Positions 21,873-33,052 of a stretch of 64,000 nucleotides of DNA are shown here, one piece after another (positions within the stretch are counted from its first letter, which is position 1; every line of letters begins with the position of its first letter). The translations under genes were made by a program, and so were the position numbers. The notes beneath the pieces are model-generated. The model had not been told where the DNA came from. It did no database searches and saw only the letters and a list, made by a program, of their open reading frames with translations. This DNA is from Caenorhabditis elegans. Lineage: Eukaryota; Nematoda; Chromadorea; Rhabditida; Rhabditidae. The stretch spans positions 3,162,001 to 3,226,000 of the forward strand of contig NC_003283.11 in NCBI RefSeq assembly GCF_000002985.6, in the 5' to 3' direction.

Positions 21873-22490
21873 CCAATATCAATATTCATGAACAATTACG
21901 GATCTATTTTTGTTTACTTCTAGATTGTATTCCGAAAATGTCACGTGAATGCACATAATTCACCCAAAAGTGCCCGTCGGAAGGACTGCATCACACCATC
22001 ATAAAAACCTTCCTGTCGCCATTTTCTCTTCATTCCAACCGTCCTCCAATAAAAAGTGCATTTTCATGGGTGCCGGAGGGGGCCAGGTGTTCTTCAAATT
22101 ACAATTACCGGATCGCCGACGACGCCATATACCGTTCGCTTCATTTCTTTCATTTCGCTTTTTTGTTTTCGGTTTTCCTTTTCATTTATGAAAATTCTTC
22201 AAGAAACTGGAAATATCTTCCGGCGCTAAAGTGGGCGGTACGGGTAGAACAAAGCAGAAAAAGGGCTCTGCTCGAATGAATCTTTTCTTTTCGTACCCTT
22301 ACTTTTACCTCCACTACTAAACACTCACAGCACCACCTCAATTATTTCCGTTTCAAATTTTCATGTGGACCCGTGAGCACCGGGGGATTGGTGAAGTGGT
22401 GTGTGCACGTATTCTTTGCTTGGCTAGAAGTTTTGAGATTTTTTGGAAAAATTTTTACGTCATATTTTAAGTCTGCAGTTTTTTTTTTCT
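21873..22490. other. Intergenic, unique, part of lag-2 distal upstream
   Basis: Mixed-composition DNA, less A/T-rich than average (for example around 22040-22130 and 22220-22280). No exon supported. Could include distal regulatory sequence of lag-2, about 4.1-4.4 kb upstream. Confidence 0.3.
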
Positions 22491-22824
22491 AAGGTGGTGT
22501 AGTCGGAAGTTTTTATTGCTTCATTAGACTCAAAATTGTCTGAAGACACCGAATTTCATGATGAAACTTCTTGAAAACTTTTTGAAAAAAAGTTATGGCG
22601 GCTCAAAAAATGACCCAAAATTAATCAAAATTTTAAATTCGACCGACTATTAAGCGGCTGGAAACTAACTTTTTTGAAACCACCGTCTAATTTTGGGTTT
22701 ACAAGTCAAATATCTTCTTTTGTTTAAGAAGTTTTCAAGAAGTATATGAATGTTGGTGTTTTCAGACCACTTACTATTAGAGTCTAATGAAGCAATAAAA
22801 AAGTTTCGACTACAGAGCCTTTGA
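22491..22824. repeat. Inverted repeat, MITE-like
   Basis: 22498-22532 (tgtagtcggaag...attgcttcattagactc) is the complement of 22781-22814 (gagtctaatgaagcaat...cgactaca). The loop also pairs: 'ctgaagacacc' at about 22540 against 'ggtgttttcag' at about 22757. The ends begin AAGGTGGTGTAG, similar to but distinct from the P4/P5 ends. Confidence 0.7.
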
Positions 22825-22887
22825 TAGAACTTTTAAAAACAATTTTTTTATGGGTTAAATTACTTAAAACTCGCCTAGAAATTAGTG

Positions 22888-23322
22888 TTTAAAGGTGGAG
22901 TAGCGCCAGTGGGGAAATTGTTAAAAGTCACTCCTTTGGTCCCAAAATGACCAATTATCATGATAAAACTCTTCAAAAAATTTTTGAAAATTTTTTTTTA
23001 TTTTTAAAAAGTGGCAATTACTCAGTTTTTGCCACTCATTATTTTGGACGTCGACCAAAAAAAAAAATTTTTTTTTGACATTTTTTATGTTTTAATTTTG
23101 TTTAAATTATTTGTATTAAAACATTGTAGGAATCATGCGACATTTCTTTAAAATTCCCCAAAAGCTCGTATTTTTCAAAATTTTGGCAATTTGCCAAAAC
23201 TTTGACCGGAAATTATGAAAAATCTAAAATTTTTTGGAGTTTTTTATTATGATATTCGGTTGTTTTGGATCATTATAAGTGCATTTAGACAAAATCCCCA
23301 CTGGCGCTACTCCACCTTTAAA
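22888..23322. mobile_element. Complete P4 palindromic MITE (TTAA target)
   Basis: Ends TTTAAAGGTGGAGTAGCGCCAGT and ACTGGCGCTACTCCACCTTTAAA in inverted orientation, inside TTAA. The interior matches 12014-12452 in the reverse direction. Confidence 0.85.
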
Positions 23323-24023
23323 TTGCAGTTGAATTTTTTTTAAATTCTCATTTTTGGAAAATTTGGAAATGCACCAAAATTTTGACTGAAAATTATGAAA
23401 CATTTGCAATACTTTGAAATTTGTGTGATTCATTTATTTAGGACAGTTATTAGTTTACCTTAAATTTCCCTGAACTACTCTACTCCACTTTTTCCACCAA
23501 ATTATTATTCACGAACCCAAAACTATCTTACACATCTTATCTTACAGGTTATACATTCTGCCACGTCTTGTAACCCCCTCCCACCTATTCTCTAATATAC
23601 AACCTCCCTTTCAAACAGTCCGTTATGACTCTATTGCTCCTAATCCCCCTTTTGTTTCCGGTTCGGCCTGAAACAAGAATAACAACAGGTGACTCGATAA
23701 CTGTTAGGAAAATAAATTTTTTGGTCCCAATATTTCGGTATCCATTTCAAAACATCTTTTAAAATTGTCAAGACAGACAATTACTTCTGCTTGAAATGAA
23801 GGACACATGTCCCCTCAATTCCTCATAAAACAAATAGAGGGGTGTCGAAATGATAAATGTTGCAAGTGAGGTGCAGATGGCAATGAAATTTATATATGTT
23901 TCTTTCATTCCATTCTTGTGGGGCAATTTCAAACGTTTGATAACTCACAGTGGTCTAGATTTGCAGAACATCTGTGTTAGGTCAAGCAGAGCGAGAATTT
24001 GAGCATTTGAACTTTAGGGTCCT
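23323..24023. other. lag-2 upstream DNA with an E-box
   Basis: No exon seen. A CAGGTG E-box at 23686-23691 lies in AACAACAGGTGA, the same context as the E-box at 25985-25990. Confidence 0.4.
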
Positions 24024-24053
24024 GGGGGGGGGAGGGGGGGGGGGGGGGGGGGG
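24024..24053 (+). repeat. Poly-G tract (9 G, A, 20 G)
   Basis: 24034-24053 is an uninterrupted run of 20 G, preceded by 9 G and one A. In C. elegans, tracts of this length are G-quadruplex-forming sites unstable without the DOG-1/FANCJ helicase (established knowledge). Reported length may vary between assemblies. Confidence 0.9.
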
Positions 24054-24239
24054 TGTCTAGACAGTCAGCGGCCCATAAGGGTTCATATGGTTTGACGGTG
24101 CATTGAACTATTTTTTAAGGAAAAAATTGAGATAAAGGCCATTTTTCCAAGAAAGCATCTAGCTTTTTCAACTGACACTACAAATTTCCCTATAACTTTC
24201 TGAAATTATCAGTGAAAAGTTGCCCAAATTTGAGACTTT

Positions 24240-24402
24240 AGCTAAAAATAGACAATTTTTTCCAAAACTTTGAGCGGCCATAACTTTTTTTTGAAAAACT
24301 TTCGGAACGTCTCATTACAAAATTTGGTTGCTTTGAGCCATTTTGAATCCGAAAAAGTCTCAAAAAGCAAAGTCTTAAATTTCGGTACTCCACCTTTAAA
24401 AA
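24240..24402. mobile_element. P5-type MITE, right half only
   Basis: Ends 'ttcggtactccacct' plus TTAA. It contains 'gcggccataactttt' and 'tctcattacaaaatttgg', matching the 37156-37395 copy. The left half is absent. Confidence 0.65.
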
Positions 24403-26336
24403 AAATAGGGTTTCCGCCGAAATTTCTGGGTTCCAATAATATCTGTTACCATTTCCTTGCTCTGCGACGAGCAGCCACCAGACAAAAATCTCCTAATACC
24501 CCTCTTCATGCCTTTGTTCTTCCGGTTTGGCGGTCTGAAAAAGAGCACCCCTCCCGGCGGGGGGCTCTCGGTATCTGTTCCGCAAAAACCGTCATATGGA
24601 GGGCTATCGGGAGACGGGAAGAGTTGGAAATACGGGAAATGGTGATGAATAGGTAGATCAATCGATTCCGGAACAAATAATTTGAGTTGAGCACGCGTGC
24701 TCCACATGTGCTCAGCCGCTTAGGTGTGAGTGAAGATCCTTGGATTTCAAGGCCATCAGCCATTTCCCCTGTCCAGCTAGAGCAGTCCTAAACGGAATTT
24801 TTTGCATTCTTTTGCTTCTTTACAATTTCAAATGTTCACTCTAACTAATTCAAAAATCTTTCTTTTTTACGAGCTCTCCTTGCTCGCCGTTGTATTCCAT
24901 TCATACCTTTAAGACCACCCGAGTGTACGCATATTTAACCAGGCACCCTAAAAACATGAATAGTCTGTGGTGGAGGTAGACAGTGTGTTTTCTAAGAATG
25001 TCTCCGTAATTTGAAATATATTTTAGAGTCACCTGAAATTCATTTTTCAAGCAATATTTCTTACCATATCTTTGGGGATAATTTTAAAAGTGGAGTGAAG
25101 TCGTTTAGGGACACGCTTTTAAGTTTTAGGAAATGGTTTTTTTTTAATTCATAATTTAAAAAAATCTATAAAAATTGTTACATTTTTTATGATTTTCTCA
25201 ATTTTGTTGAATGTTTGAATTTTTTTTTTGAGATGTATTGTTTGAATTGGAGCTTTTTTGTGAGTTTTTTTTTAATTTTGCAATTAAATAAAAAGTAGCT
25301 AAATTAGTTTTCGAATTCCCGCTCAAATAAATGTCCCAGAATTTACATTTTTGAGTTTTCCGGCTAAATTTTTGCCGTTTTTTGAATATGATTTGTAATA
25401 TTTGGTCTGAACCATGGTTTTTCCAATTTTCAGAATCTTTCTCGCAAAAAATCTCCGTATCCCGCAAAATAATTGTTGAAGCGTCAAAAATTGGCCTAAA
25501 AGTCGATAAATTAACATTGATTTCGCTTTTTTTTTAGGAAAAAAGTCTAAAAGTATTTTTTAAACTATACAAAATCATTAAATTTTGACAAGAAAACGCT
25601 TAAATTACAATTTTTTTTATTTTTTAAAAATTTAAAAAAATTTTAAAAAAACATTAAAATTCAGATAAATTGCACAATTTTTATTGCACAAGTCGTTCGT
25701 CGTTCGTGTTTTTTTCGCTGTCAAAATGTTGGCAAAGATTGTGAAGTCCCCTGTAGTTTAACACTCTAAGTTACTCCAAAGACTTCTACCTGCCTACCTG
25801 CCTGCCTATCTATAACCTAGTGCCTATCACCTACTCGCTGCATAGTTTGATGTACCTATATAACAGTTCATAAATGAATTTTGTCAAAATTCCACTCTCA
25901 AGTATTCTTACACGTACTTATTTTGTACAAATCCTTGTCAGTCGCTGCAAGAACATACACATCGAAGAGGCGCAATCGAAACAACAGGTGTTCGCCCGTT
26001 GATCGTCTCCCCGCCCCGCCTGTTGGGCGGGACGGGTGTCGGTCACCACCACCACATCATATTGTTGGACACACTTTGCACATCCGGTTCACACCCGATT
26101 ACCGCATCGGGGTCTTGATCTGGGGCGGCTATTGGATCTTTTGTTTATGTAGATTTTTTTCTCGCCGTTATGATTTTGGATTATTTTTTCTCTTATCTTG
26201 CAGTCGACTTGTAATCTTTGCCTGATTGCTAGCTAGCCAAAACTTTCACTTGTTCTTTTTTTTCCTCTAAGTATTTTCCCGAACTTATAGTCGACCTTGA
26301 GCTTTGCTAGAAGCCAACAACACTTTTCAAATTTGC
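24403..26336 (+). promoter_or_regulatory. lag-2 upstream (promoter) region
   Basis: 24430-24780 is a GC-richer unique block without exon signals. 25790-26120 is another such block, containing a CAGGTG E-box at 25985-25990, 360 bp before the ATG. HLH-2/E-protein control of lag-2 through E-boxes in the anchor-cell lineage is established; assigning this particular E-box is inference. 25130-25680 is A/T-rich low-complexity sequence. Confidence 0.5.
25985..25990 (+). promoter_or_regulatory. Candidate E-box (CAGGTG) upstream of lag-2
   Basis: CAGGTG inside AACAACAGGTG, 360 bp upstream of the lag-2 ATG. A second copy in an almost identical context lies at 23686-23691. Confidence 0.4.
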
Positions 26337-26346
26337 CTTTTTTCAG
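26337..26346 (+). promoter_or_regulatory. Likely SL1 trans-splice acceptor of lag-2
   Basis: TTTTTTTCAG sits 3 nt before the ATG and no upstream exon is evident, as expected for a trans-spliced 5' end. Confirming this needs RNA data. Confidence 0.55.
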
Positions 26347-26349
26347 AAA

Positions 26350-27841
26350 ATGATCGCTTACTTCCTCTTACTCCTCACCTGCCTCCCAGTCCTCCAAGCC
26401 CGAGTAGAAGTCCATCAAGAGTTCATCTCCTCGAAGCGAGTCTCCGTCCGCTTCGAAATTGTCACAGAGTCCCACTCGCCGAATCGTCCAGTCACATTTG
26501 ACCTCTTCCCCCGCGGCCCCAAAACCAACATCATCCTTCTCGACACGTTCAACCCGGTCTTCAACTTTTCCATTCAACTTGTGCAGCCGTTCACTGGTCA
26601 GCCGCTCGGTGATCGGATCTATCGAAAAGTTCAGTTTTCGGGCACCAACCAGCCGTGGATCAACGACACGTTCACGACGACATCTGGAATTTCGTTGAGC
26701 GTGGCGACCGAGGTCACATGTGCTCGCAACTATTTCGGGAATCGATGCGAAAACTTTTGTGATGCACACTTGGCGAAGGCCGCGAGGAAAAGATGCGACG
26801 CCATGGGACGTCTCCGCTGTGACATCGGATGGATGGGACCACATTGTGGACAAGGTGAGCTTTAACTTCAGTGTGTGTTTACGTGGTATCAGGCTGTCCC
26901 ATCAGGGTTTGATCTACAAAAAATGCGGGAATTTTTTGGCTCAAAAAATGTGACGTCAGCGAGTTCTTAACTGGGTCTCAACTCCCGCATTTTTTTTGTA
27001 GATCTAGGTAGATCAAACCGAAATGGGACACTCTGGCACCACGTGTGTGTCTCAAAACTTCCTATAGATTTTTTCAAGTGTTTTATTTCAGCCGTTGACC
27101 CCCGCAAGTGCTCATGCGAGAACGACGGAATCTGCGTCTCGTCGATGATTCATCCAAGTCAGCCAAATCAAACATCGAGCAATGAACAGTTGATCTGCGA
27201 ATGCACCAACGGCTTCACCGGCACTCGTTGCGAAATTTTCGGCTTCAATCAGTTCCAGCTGACCGCGCCCCGACCAGATGCTTGCAGTGTCAAAGACGCC
27301 TGCTTGAATGGTTAGTTGTTTTGTTAGAGTCTAGACATGAGAATTTGTTTTTTCAGGCGCCAAATGCTTCCCAAACGGTCCGAAAGTCTTCTGCTCCTGC
27401 GCTGTCGGCTTCATCGGTGAATTCTGTGAAATCTCACTCACCACCACCACCCCAACTACCGTGGAGATTACCGTCTCTACCTCGGGATACTCCAGCGCCG
27501 TCTACATCACAGTTGCTCTCTTCGTGATCTTCTCCATCATCATCGGATGCTTCAAGTACAAGTTCAAGCCGATGAGACAGCAGGCCTTGGCTCGTGGACA
27601 GGTACCAGAGCCCTACAAGATGCCTGAGACAAAGTCGATGCTGATCGATCCGGAAGCTTCAGAGGCTCAGAAGAAGGTGTTCACCATCGAGGGCAGTGTG
27701 CAGAAGATTGATGAGGAAGTGAGGTATACCAGTGCTCCAAGGAAGTATGAATCGAATAATGAGTATGCCGTTATTCAAAAGTCTACTCCACCGCCACCAT
27801 CTTTAAGTCCACCGTCTATTCCAGCCTGTCACTATGTCTAG
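26350..27841 (+). CDS. lag-2: LAG-2, DSL-family Notch ligand (Delta-like)
   Basis: Exons 26350-26854, 27092-27310 and 27357-27841 join to 402 residues, the length I recall for LAG-2. It is a membrane ligand for the LIN-12 and GLP-1 receptors, presented by the distal tip cell and anchor cell. Layout: signal peptide 1-17; N-terminal (MNNL-like) module to about 120; DSL domain 124-166 with cysteines at 124, 133, 137, 149, 157 and 166. Next come EGF 1 at 175-215 (enlarged loop with N-Q-T) and EGF 2 at 232-264. A Thr-rich stalk, a transmembrane helix at about 287-306 and a basic-then-acidic tail follow, ending in a Pro-rich stretch and ACHYV. Intron 1 splits codon 169, right after the DSL domain, and carries a P1 palindrome. 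All cysteines and splice sites are intact. Identification rests on recognising the protein. Confidence 0.97.
26881..27045. mobile_element. P1 palindromic MITE inside lag-2 intron 1
   Basis: From ACGTGGTATCAGGCTGTCCCAT to CACTCTGGCACCACGTG. The arms pair through 'gtttgatctacaaaaaatgc', with a 'gtgacgtcagc' internal landmark. It fills about 165 of the 237 intronic bases, so the pre-mRNA can fold into a long hairpin. Confidence 0.85.
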
Positions 27842-28610
27842 ATTCTTCCTTTATCCAAAAAATGTGTGCTTCTTCCACGAGTAAAAATTTTCACCGTTTT
27901 TTTCTCAGTTTCTCTCTCTTATCTCATTTTCTTTAACTGTTTCCCTTCTGATGTTACGTGTAATTTCCGATCTCCTACATTCCGTCCCATCTCCCCACCT
28001 CCTCCAGCATCCCGCGTTCGTTTTTCATTTCATTGTATTCTGAAATGTTTGTTGTAATTTATACTTTTATACTTTTTGTTTTCTGTTTTCTGAAAAAAAA
28101 TTGCTGATCCAAATCTTGAAAATCTGGTCCACACCTGTCTGACAGGTGCAGTGTGAAAAGCGCAACCAAAATGATACGAAAAAATTTTCCATCAAAAAAT
28201 TGGCAAAAAGAATTCAAGTTTTGCAGGTGGCAGATTTGTGGTTGGAACGGATCACATCTGTCAATTTTTTTTTTTAATCATTTAGAAAAAAATATATTGT
28301 AGAAAAAAGGTTCAAGTATTTGAACTTATTATCCTTCTCCCCTTCTATCCCGCCGCCAAATTGTCAAACACTTTCTAATCCTGTTTGCACAGGTGAGGTA
28401 GGTTTTTGGCTTTTTGTATCCAGAATTATATACACACATATACATATAAGGAAAATTTTAGTATAGACGTGTTTTTTGAGCAAAAATTGAGCAGTAGTGC
28501 TTAAGATCTGGATTGTAAAAAAAATTAGCATAATATAACTAATCTCTAATACGTTAGGTAAGTACTTGAAATGTAGAAAGTGGATGGGAACCACATTAAG
28601 ACACAGTAGT
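27842..28610. other. lag-2 3' UTR and downstream DNA
   Basis: Pyrimidine-rich 3' UTR after the stop. No canonical AATAAA is seen within about 250 bp, so a variant signal is likely. No further exon. Confidence 0.4.
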
Positions 28611-28725
28611 ATTACGGGAACATTAAACTCTAAAAATGCGTATTACACAACATAAATGACGCGCAAAATATCTCGTAACGAAAACTACAGTAACTCTTTA
28701 AATGACTACTGTAGAGCTGGTGTAA
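28611..28725. mobile_element. P2 palindromic element, half copy
   Basis: 'attacgggaacattaaa', 'gcgtattacacaacata', 'gacgcgcaaaatatctcgta' and 'aaaactacagtaac' follow the order of the complete copy at 46261. Only one arm is present. Confidence 0.75.
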
Positions 28726-28924
28726 CAAAATTATTTTTGAACGATAAAAAAACGATTAAAATCGTATTATTCTTCAAAGGCGCACCTCATTTTTAATTTA
28801 AAAAAATTTAACCGTATTTTTCAGTTATATATCGCAAAATTTCGCCGTTAAGAGTACTTTTAAATTGGAAAAAAGGCCGATCTAAAAATGTTTCAAGATA
28901 TTGGGACAATTTAAAATGGTTTGA

Positions 28925-29310
28925 GTCATAGGTGGGCGACAAACGATTGCTTCCGGCAAATCGGCAAATCGGCAAATCGACAAATTGTCGGAATCGAAAT
29001 TTCCGGCCTATCGGCAAATCAGCAAATTTCAGCATTTAAAACTTTCGACAAACCGGCAAATTGGCATATTGTGGTTTTGCACATTTTTTTTTTGGAAATT
29101 TCAGAATTTCAATTTTAATCGGCAACACATCTATTTTGAAAAGTATGCAAGTTCTATGAAAATATCTAGAAAAAACGGGAAAAAAATTTCAAAAAGGCAC
29201 AGTTTTTTTTCTTATAAAAAATATCCTCCAAAAACTTCCGGCAAATTGATGTGCGGCAAATCGGCAAATCGGTAAATTGTCAAAAAATAAAAATTTTCGC
29301 CCACCCCTGA
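28925..29310. repeat. P3 minisatellite element
   Basis: Begins 'cataggtgggcgacaaacg', has 'ggcaaatcggcaaatcg' units at both ends, and carries the P3 core in inverted orientation (aaaaggcacag, tagaacttgcat-like). Ends 'gcccacccctg'. Non-coding. Confidence 0.75.
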
Positions 29311-29422
29311 ATAAACTTTATTTTCGGGAAAAAACTTTCAAAACTTGCAAAAAATCACTTTTAGTTTTTTTTTTAATACACAAAAAATTCAAAAAATCAC
29401 TTCTAAGTCTTCATTACATGAT

Positions 29423-31130
29423 TCACAATTTATTTCTACTCGTTTTCTCATTTTCAAACATGGCTTTACAAGCCTCAGCTACCAGGCCGGCTCTCGATTT
29501 GTTCTGAAAATGATTGTCCTGCGCGACGAAAACCGAAGCTCCACGTTGAGTCCCCGTAAAGGAATCAAGGATTTTCAGTCTCTCGGCTTCTGAGATCTCT
29601 TTGTCAATGTTCTGAAAATAATTGTATTGTATAATAAAGCTACTTTTCAAAAAAAAAACTTACAAAATGCTGCAATCCTTCATGCTTCTCGAGCGTCTCA
29701 AAAACAATTTCCTCCTCGACGAGGTGATCTTTTCCGGCGAAAACAATCAGTTTTTTGACCTAAAAATTGTGAAGATGAAGCTTCAAAATAATGAACTATC
29801 AATCTTACATTCATATCGTTTGTCTTTTCAATAAACTCAAGTTGTCCTCCCAACGAGACATTTATCATAGATCTCATCGAGTTGACGGCCTCCTCGCCAG
29901 TAGTGATTTTGAATCCAAAAGCTTTATATACTGAAATTCAGAAGGGTTTTAGTATGAGGTTTTCAAATTTTCAAAAAAAAAACTCACCGCCCAACATCAT
30001 GGCATTTCCGAGGAATAATGGTAGCATTTTATAAATTGAATCCACAGTTGTCATTCTAGAAATCGGGTTGATTCCCTTATGAATCCTCAGACCAGTCGGA
30101 TTGATGAGCACAATTCCGTGAGCATCTCGAGCCACAGCCGTCTGAAGAGCATTCTCACATCCACGACTGTGACCGATGTACGCCATTTTTCCATCGATGC
30201 CTAGCTCATCCAGCAGTGCATTCGAATAGTTTTGCCGTTCGATGTTGATATGTTTTTGGTCGGGGTACTCTACAAAATTTAATTATTTTAAAATAATTTT
30301 TTTGAATTAAAGAAAATCAACTCACCATTTGTAAACGTGAAGCCTGGATAATTGACTCCAATGAATCTAATTTTTAAGTCATCCAGCTTGCTCCGAATGT
30401 ACTTGAAATCGTTGTGAGACCCAGGGGAGCCGTGGAAAGCAACTACAGTACCAAATGGTGAGCCGGAAGTAAGGGAGTCCTAAATATATAAAATTGGCTC
30501 TACTCGTTTCATAATTTAAAAAAATCATTCCATCAGAAAATTTGAACACAAAATTAATTTTTTTTTTAACTTTTAGCTGATAATTTTGCTTTTTGGCAAG
30601 TTTTCCAGTACTATCAAGAATACTAAATTTTGCAATAATACGGTATCTGGTCTCGACACGACAAATTTTTGGTAAATGCAAAATGTGCGCCTTTAAAAAG
30701 TACTGTAATTTCTAACTCGTGTTTCAGTTGAAGTTTCATTGCTTTTTTATAGTTTTTCGGCAGAAAAGTATACTTTTTTGTTCGAAAAACTTTAATAATA
30801 CAATAAACAATATTTAAACTTCTGAACAAATTGTGAAGAAAACTATGAAAAATTGATGAAACTTAGCAGAAAAAAAGTTTGAAATTACAGTACTTTTTAA
30901 AGGCGCACACCTTTTTGAATTTAACAAAAACTTGTCGTGTCGAGACCGGGTACCCTATTGCAAAAATCCAAAAAAAAAAAACTAACCTCATAAACCGCAT
31001 CCAGCTCCACTTTCTTCCCGCTTTCCGTCTCAAACTTTACCAATTTTCGGCACAAATTTGGTTCCGTCATTTTTTGAAAAACTTTTGATGGGCCAGCAGA
31101 GGCCGCCAGAAACACTTTCGACGTTATCAT
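29423..31130 (-). CDS. DUF1057 alpha/beta-hydrolase-like protein, copy 1
   Basis: Six minus-strand exons: 31130-30987, 30479-30326, 30269-29988, 29930-29809, 29759-29664 and 29611-29423; 328 residues. Hydrolase-fold signs: an oxyanion-type AFHGSPGS (His64-Gly65), nucleophile elbow GHSRGC with Ser134, acid candidate in FAGKDHLVEEE, and late histidine in AQDNHFQNKSRAGL, which together could form a Ser-Asp-His triad. The nematode family DUF1057 has this fold with no established substrate. It is the first of four same-strand paralogues up to 38.4 kb. It alone keeps both the intron between the NYPGF segment and the nucleophile exon and the intron between the 122- and 96-nt exons. Translation could also begin at the in-frame ATG 20 codons downstream (MTEPN). 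Confidence 0.87.
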
Positions 31131-31468
31131 TACACTAAAACTATTTGGAAAAATAAATTTTAGTGGATTTTTTTCTACTAGGAAATGATGGGGACAATGC
31201 GAGAGTTCACGTATTTAAAGAGAGCGCAGAGAGAAGGTTGGGTGAACTGAAGAGATAGTGTAGGGGTTAGATGAGGCGCAGAGACGTAAGAAAAAAGCGT
31301 TCGGAGATAGATGGGTGTAGTGTTGGCCACATTGTCGTCTGTGTAGTTGATATCATTTGTAGCGGAAAATATGTCAAAATTGATAAGGATTTTAGTTGTC
31401 TAGACCCCGTCGGGAGTATAGGAAAAATTAATTTATGCTTGTAAAAGTCCAGTAAACGTTCGAAAAAA
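31131..31468. promoter_or_regulatory. Region between DUF1057 copies 1 and 2
   Basis: 338 bp between the start of copy 1 and the stop of copy 2. It should hold the copy 1 promoter and the copy 2 3' UTR. 31195-31330 is purine-rich (gagagcgcagagagaagg). Too wide for the usual roughly 100-bp operon spacing. Confidence 0.4.
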
Positions 31469-33052
31469 TTATGCATCCAACATTTTCTTGCAGGACTCAG
31501 CGACCAGCTCTGCCTGTGATTTATTCTGAAAATGGGTGTCCTTCGCCACGAAAACTGATGCACCAAGTTGATTTCCCGTAAAACATTCCATAATTTTTGA
31601 CTTTTCCTCTTCAGAAATTCCATCTTCAAATCTCTGAAAAATTTTAAGTTTATGGTAGAGATGCTAGAAGTTAACTCACAAAATGCTCCAAACCGTCATG
31701 TTTCTCCAATTTCTCTAGGACAATTTCTTCTTCTACCAAGTGGTCGTTTCCGCCGAAGACGATTAGTTTTTTGGTCTGAAAATTTTCAAAATTAGAAGGG
31801 CGTAGACGATAGGCTTTTTTGAAAACTTACATGCTTCTGATTCAACTTCTCAATGTACTCAATTTGATCTTCCAGCGACATCCTCATCACGGACCGCATT
31901 GCGCACATGGCCTCCTCTCCAGATTTCACTTTGAAGCCGATAGCTTTGTAGACTGAAATATTTTTAAAATTTGAAATGAACTAAATAAATATTTTTACTT
32001 ACTTCCTAAAATCATCGAATTTCCCAAAAAACTTGGCAAAAGCCCATACATCCAGTCCAAATACTCCAGCCTATAAAATGGCCTAATGCCCTGATGATGT
32101 CTGAACCCGGTCGGATTTATGAGCACAAGACCGTGAGCTTCACGTCCGACGGCTGTTTGCAGAGCATTCTCGCATCCACGACTGTGTCCCATGTAGATAA
32201 TTTTTCCGTCGATTTTCAGCTCATCTAGCAAAGCGTTGGAGAAGTTTTGGCGTTCCGGATTTGCGTGTTGTTGACCTTCATATTCAGGCGTATTTGAAAA
32301 TCCCGGATAATTGACTCCAATAAATCGAATATTCAGATCATCCAGCTTGCTCCGAATGTACTTGAAATCGTTGTGAGACCCAGGGGAGCCGTGGAAAGCA
32401 ACTACAGTACCGAACGGGGAGCCGGAAGTGATAGAGTCCTGAATTTGAAAAGTTAATATTAGGGGGGCAAATTTTTTAGTAGGCAAATTTGGCAAATTGG
32501 CAAAATACCGGTTTGCCGACTTGCCGGAGTTTTGATTTTCGGCAAATTGCTGATTTGTTGTTTGCCAAACCTCAACTTGCCAGAAGTTTTCAGAGGGATT
32601 TTTATAGGACTTAAAACTGTGCCTTTTTGAAAATTTTCCCCGTTTTCTTTGGATATTTTCATAGAATTTGCTTATTTTTCAAAATAGATGTAGAAGCATT
32701 CTTAGGATGCGTACAATTTTTGCCGATTAAATTTGAAATTCTGAGATTTCCAAAAAAAAATTGGCAATTTGCCGGTTTGCCGAAAATTTCAATTCCGGCA
32801 ATTTACCGATTTGCCGGAAAAGGTCGTTTGCCGCCCGCCCTGGTTCAAATATCCAGAAAAAAAACTAGATTAAAGTAAAACTTCGAACCACACCTCATAA
32901 ACCGCCTCCAACTCCACAAATTGTTCATTTTCCGCTTGAAATTTCACTAGCTTCTTCAAAAGCTTGGGCTCACTTATTCGTGCTCTGGGGACCTCCGTCA
33001 TTCTTGAAATTGTATTGATTAAAGAAAACGGTACAATAATTAGTTTTGACAT
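31469..33052 (-). CDS. DUF1057 alpha/beta-hydrolase-like protein, copy 2
   Basis: Five minus-strand exons: 33052-32894, 32438-32003, 31952-31831, 31775-31680 and 31633-31469; 325 residues. The same motifs are present: AFHGSPGS, YMGHSRGCENA with the nucleophile Ser, FGGNDHLVEEE, and KDTHFQNKSQAEL with the late His. The 436-nt second exon equals the sum of copy 1 exons 2 and 3 (154 + 282), so one intron was lost here or gained there. Intron 1 contains a P3 minisatellite element (32460-32845). The GTGTGG donor of exon 1 is unusual but keeps the phase. No known substrate. Confidence 0.87.
32460..32845. repeat. P3 minisatellite element inside intron 1 of DUF1057 copy 2
   Basis: It starts 'aggggggcaaattttttag', has 'gccgacttgccgg' units at the left, the P3 core with 'tgcgtacaatttttgccg', then 'ccgatttgccggaaa' and 'gcccgccctgg' at the right end. 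Confidence 0.75.

Noticed and set aside
26368-26853. Minus-strand open frame of 161 codons opposite lag-2 exon 1
   Set aside because: Antisense shadow of a GC-rich coding exon.
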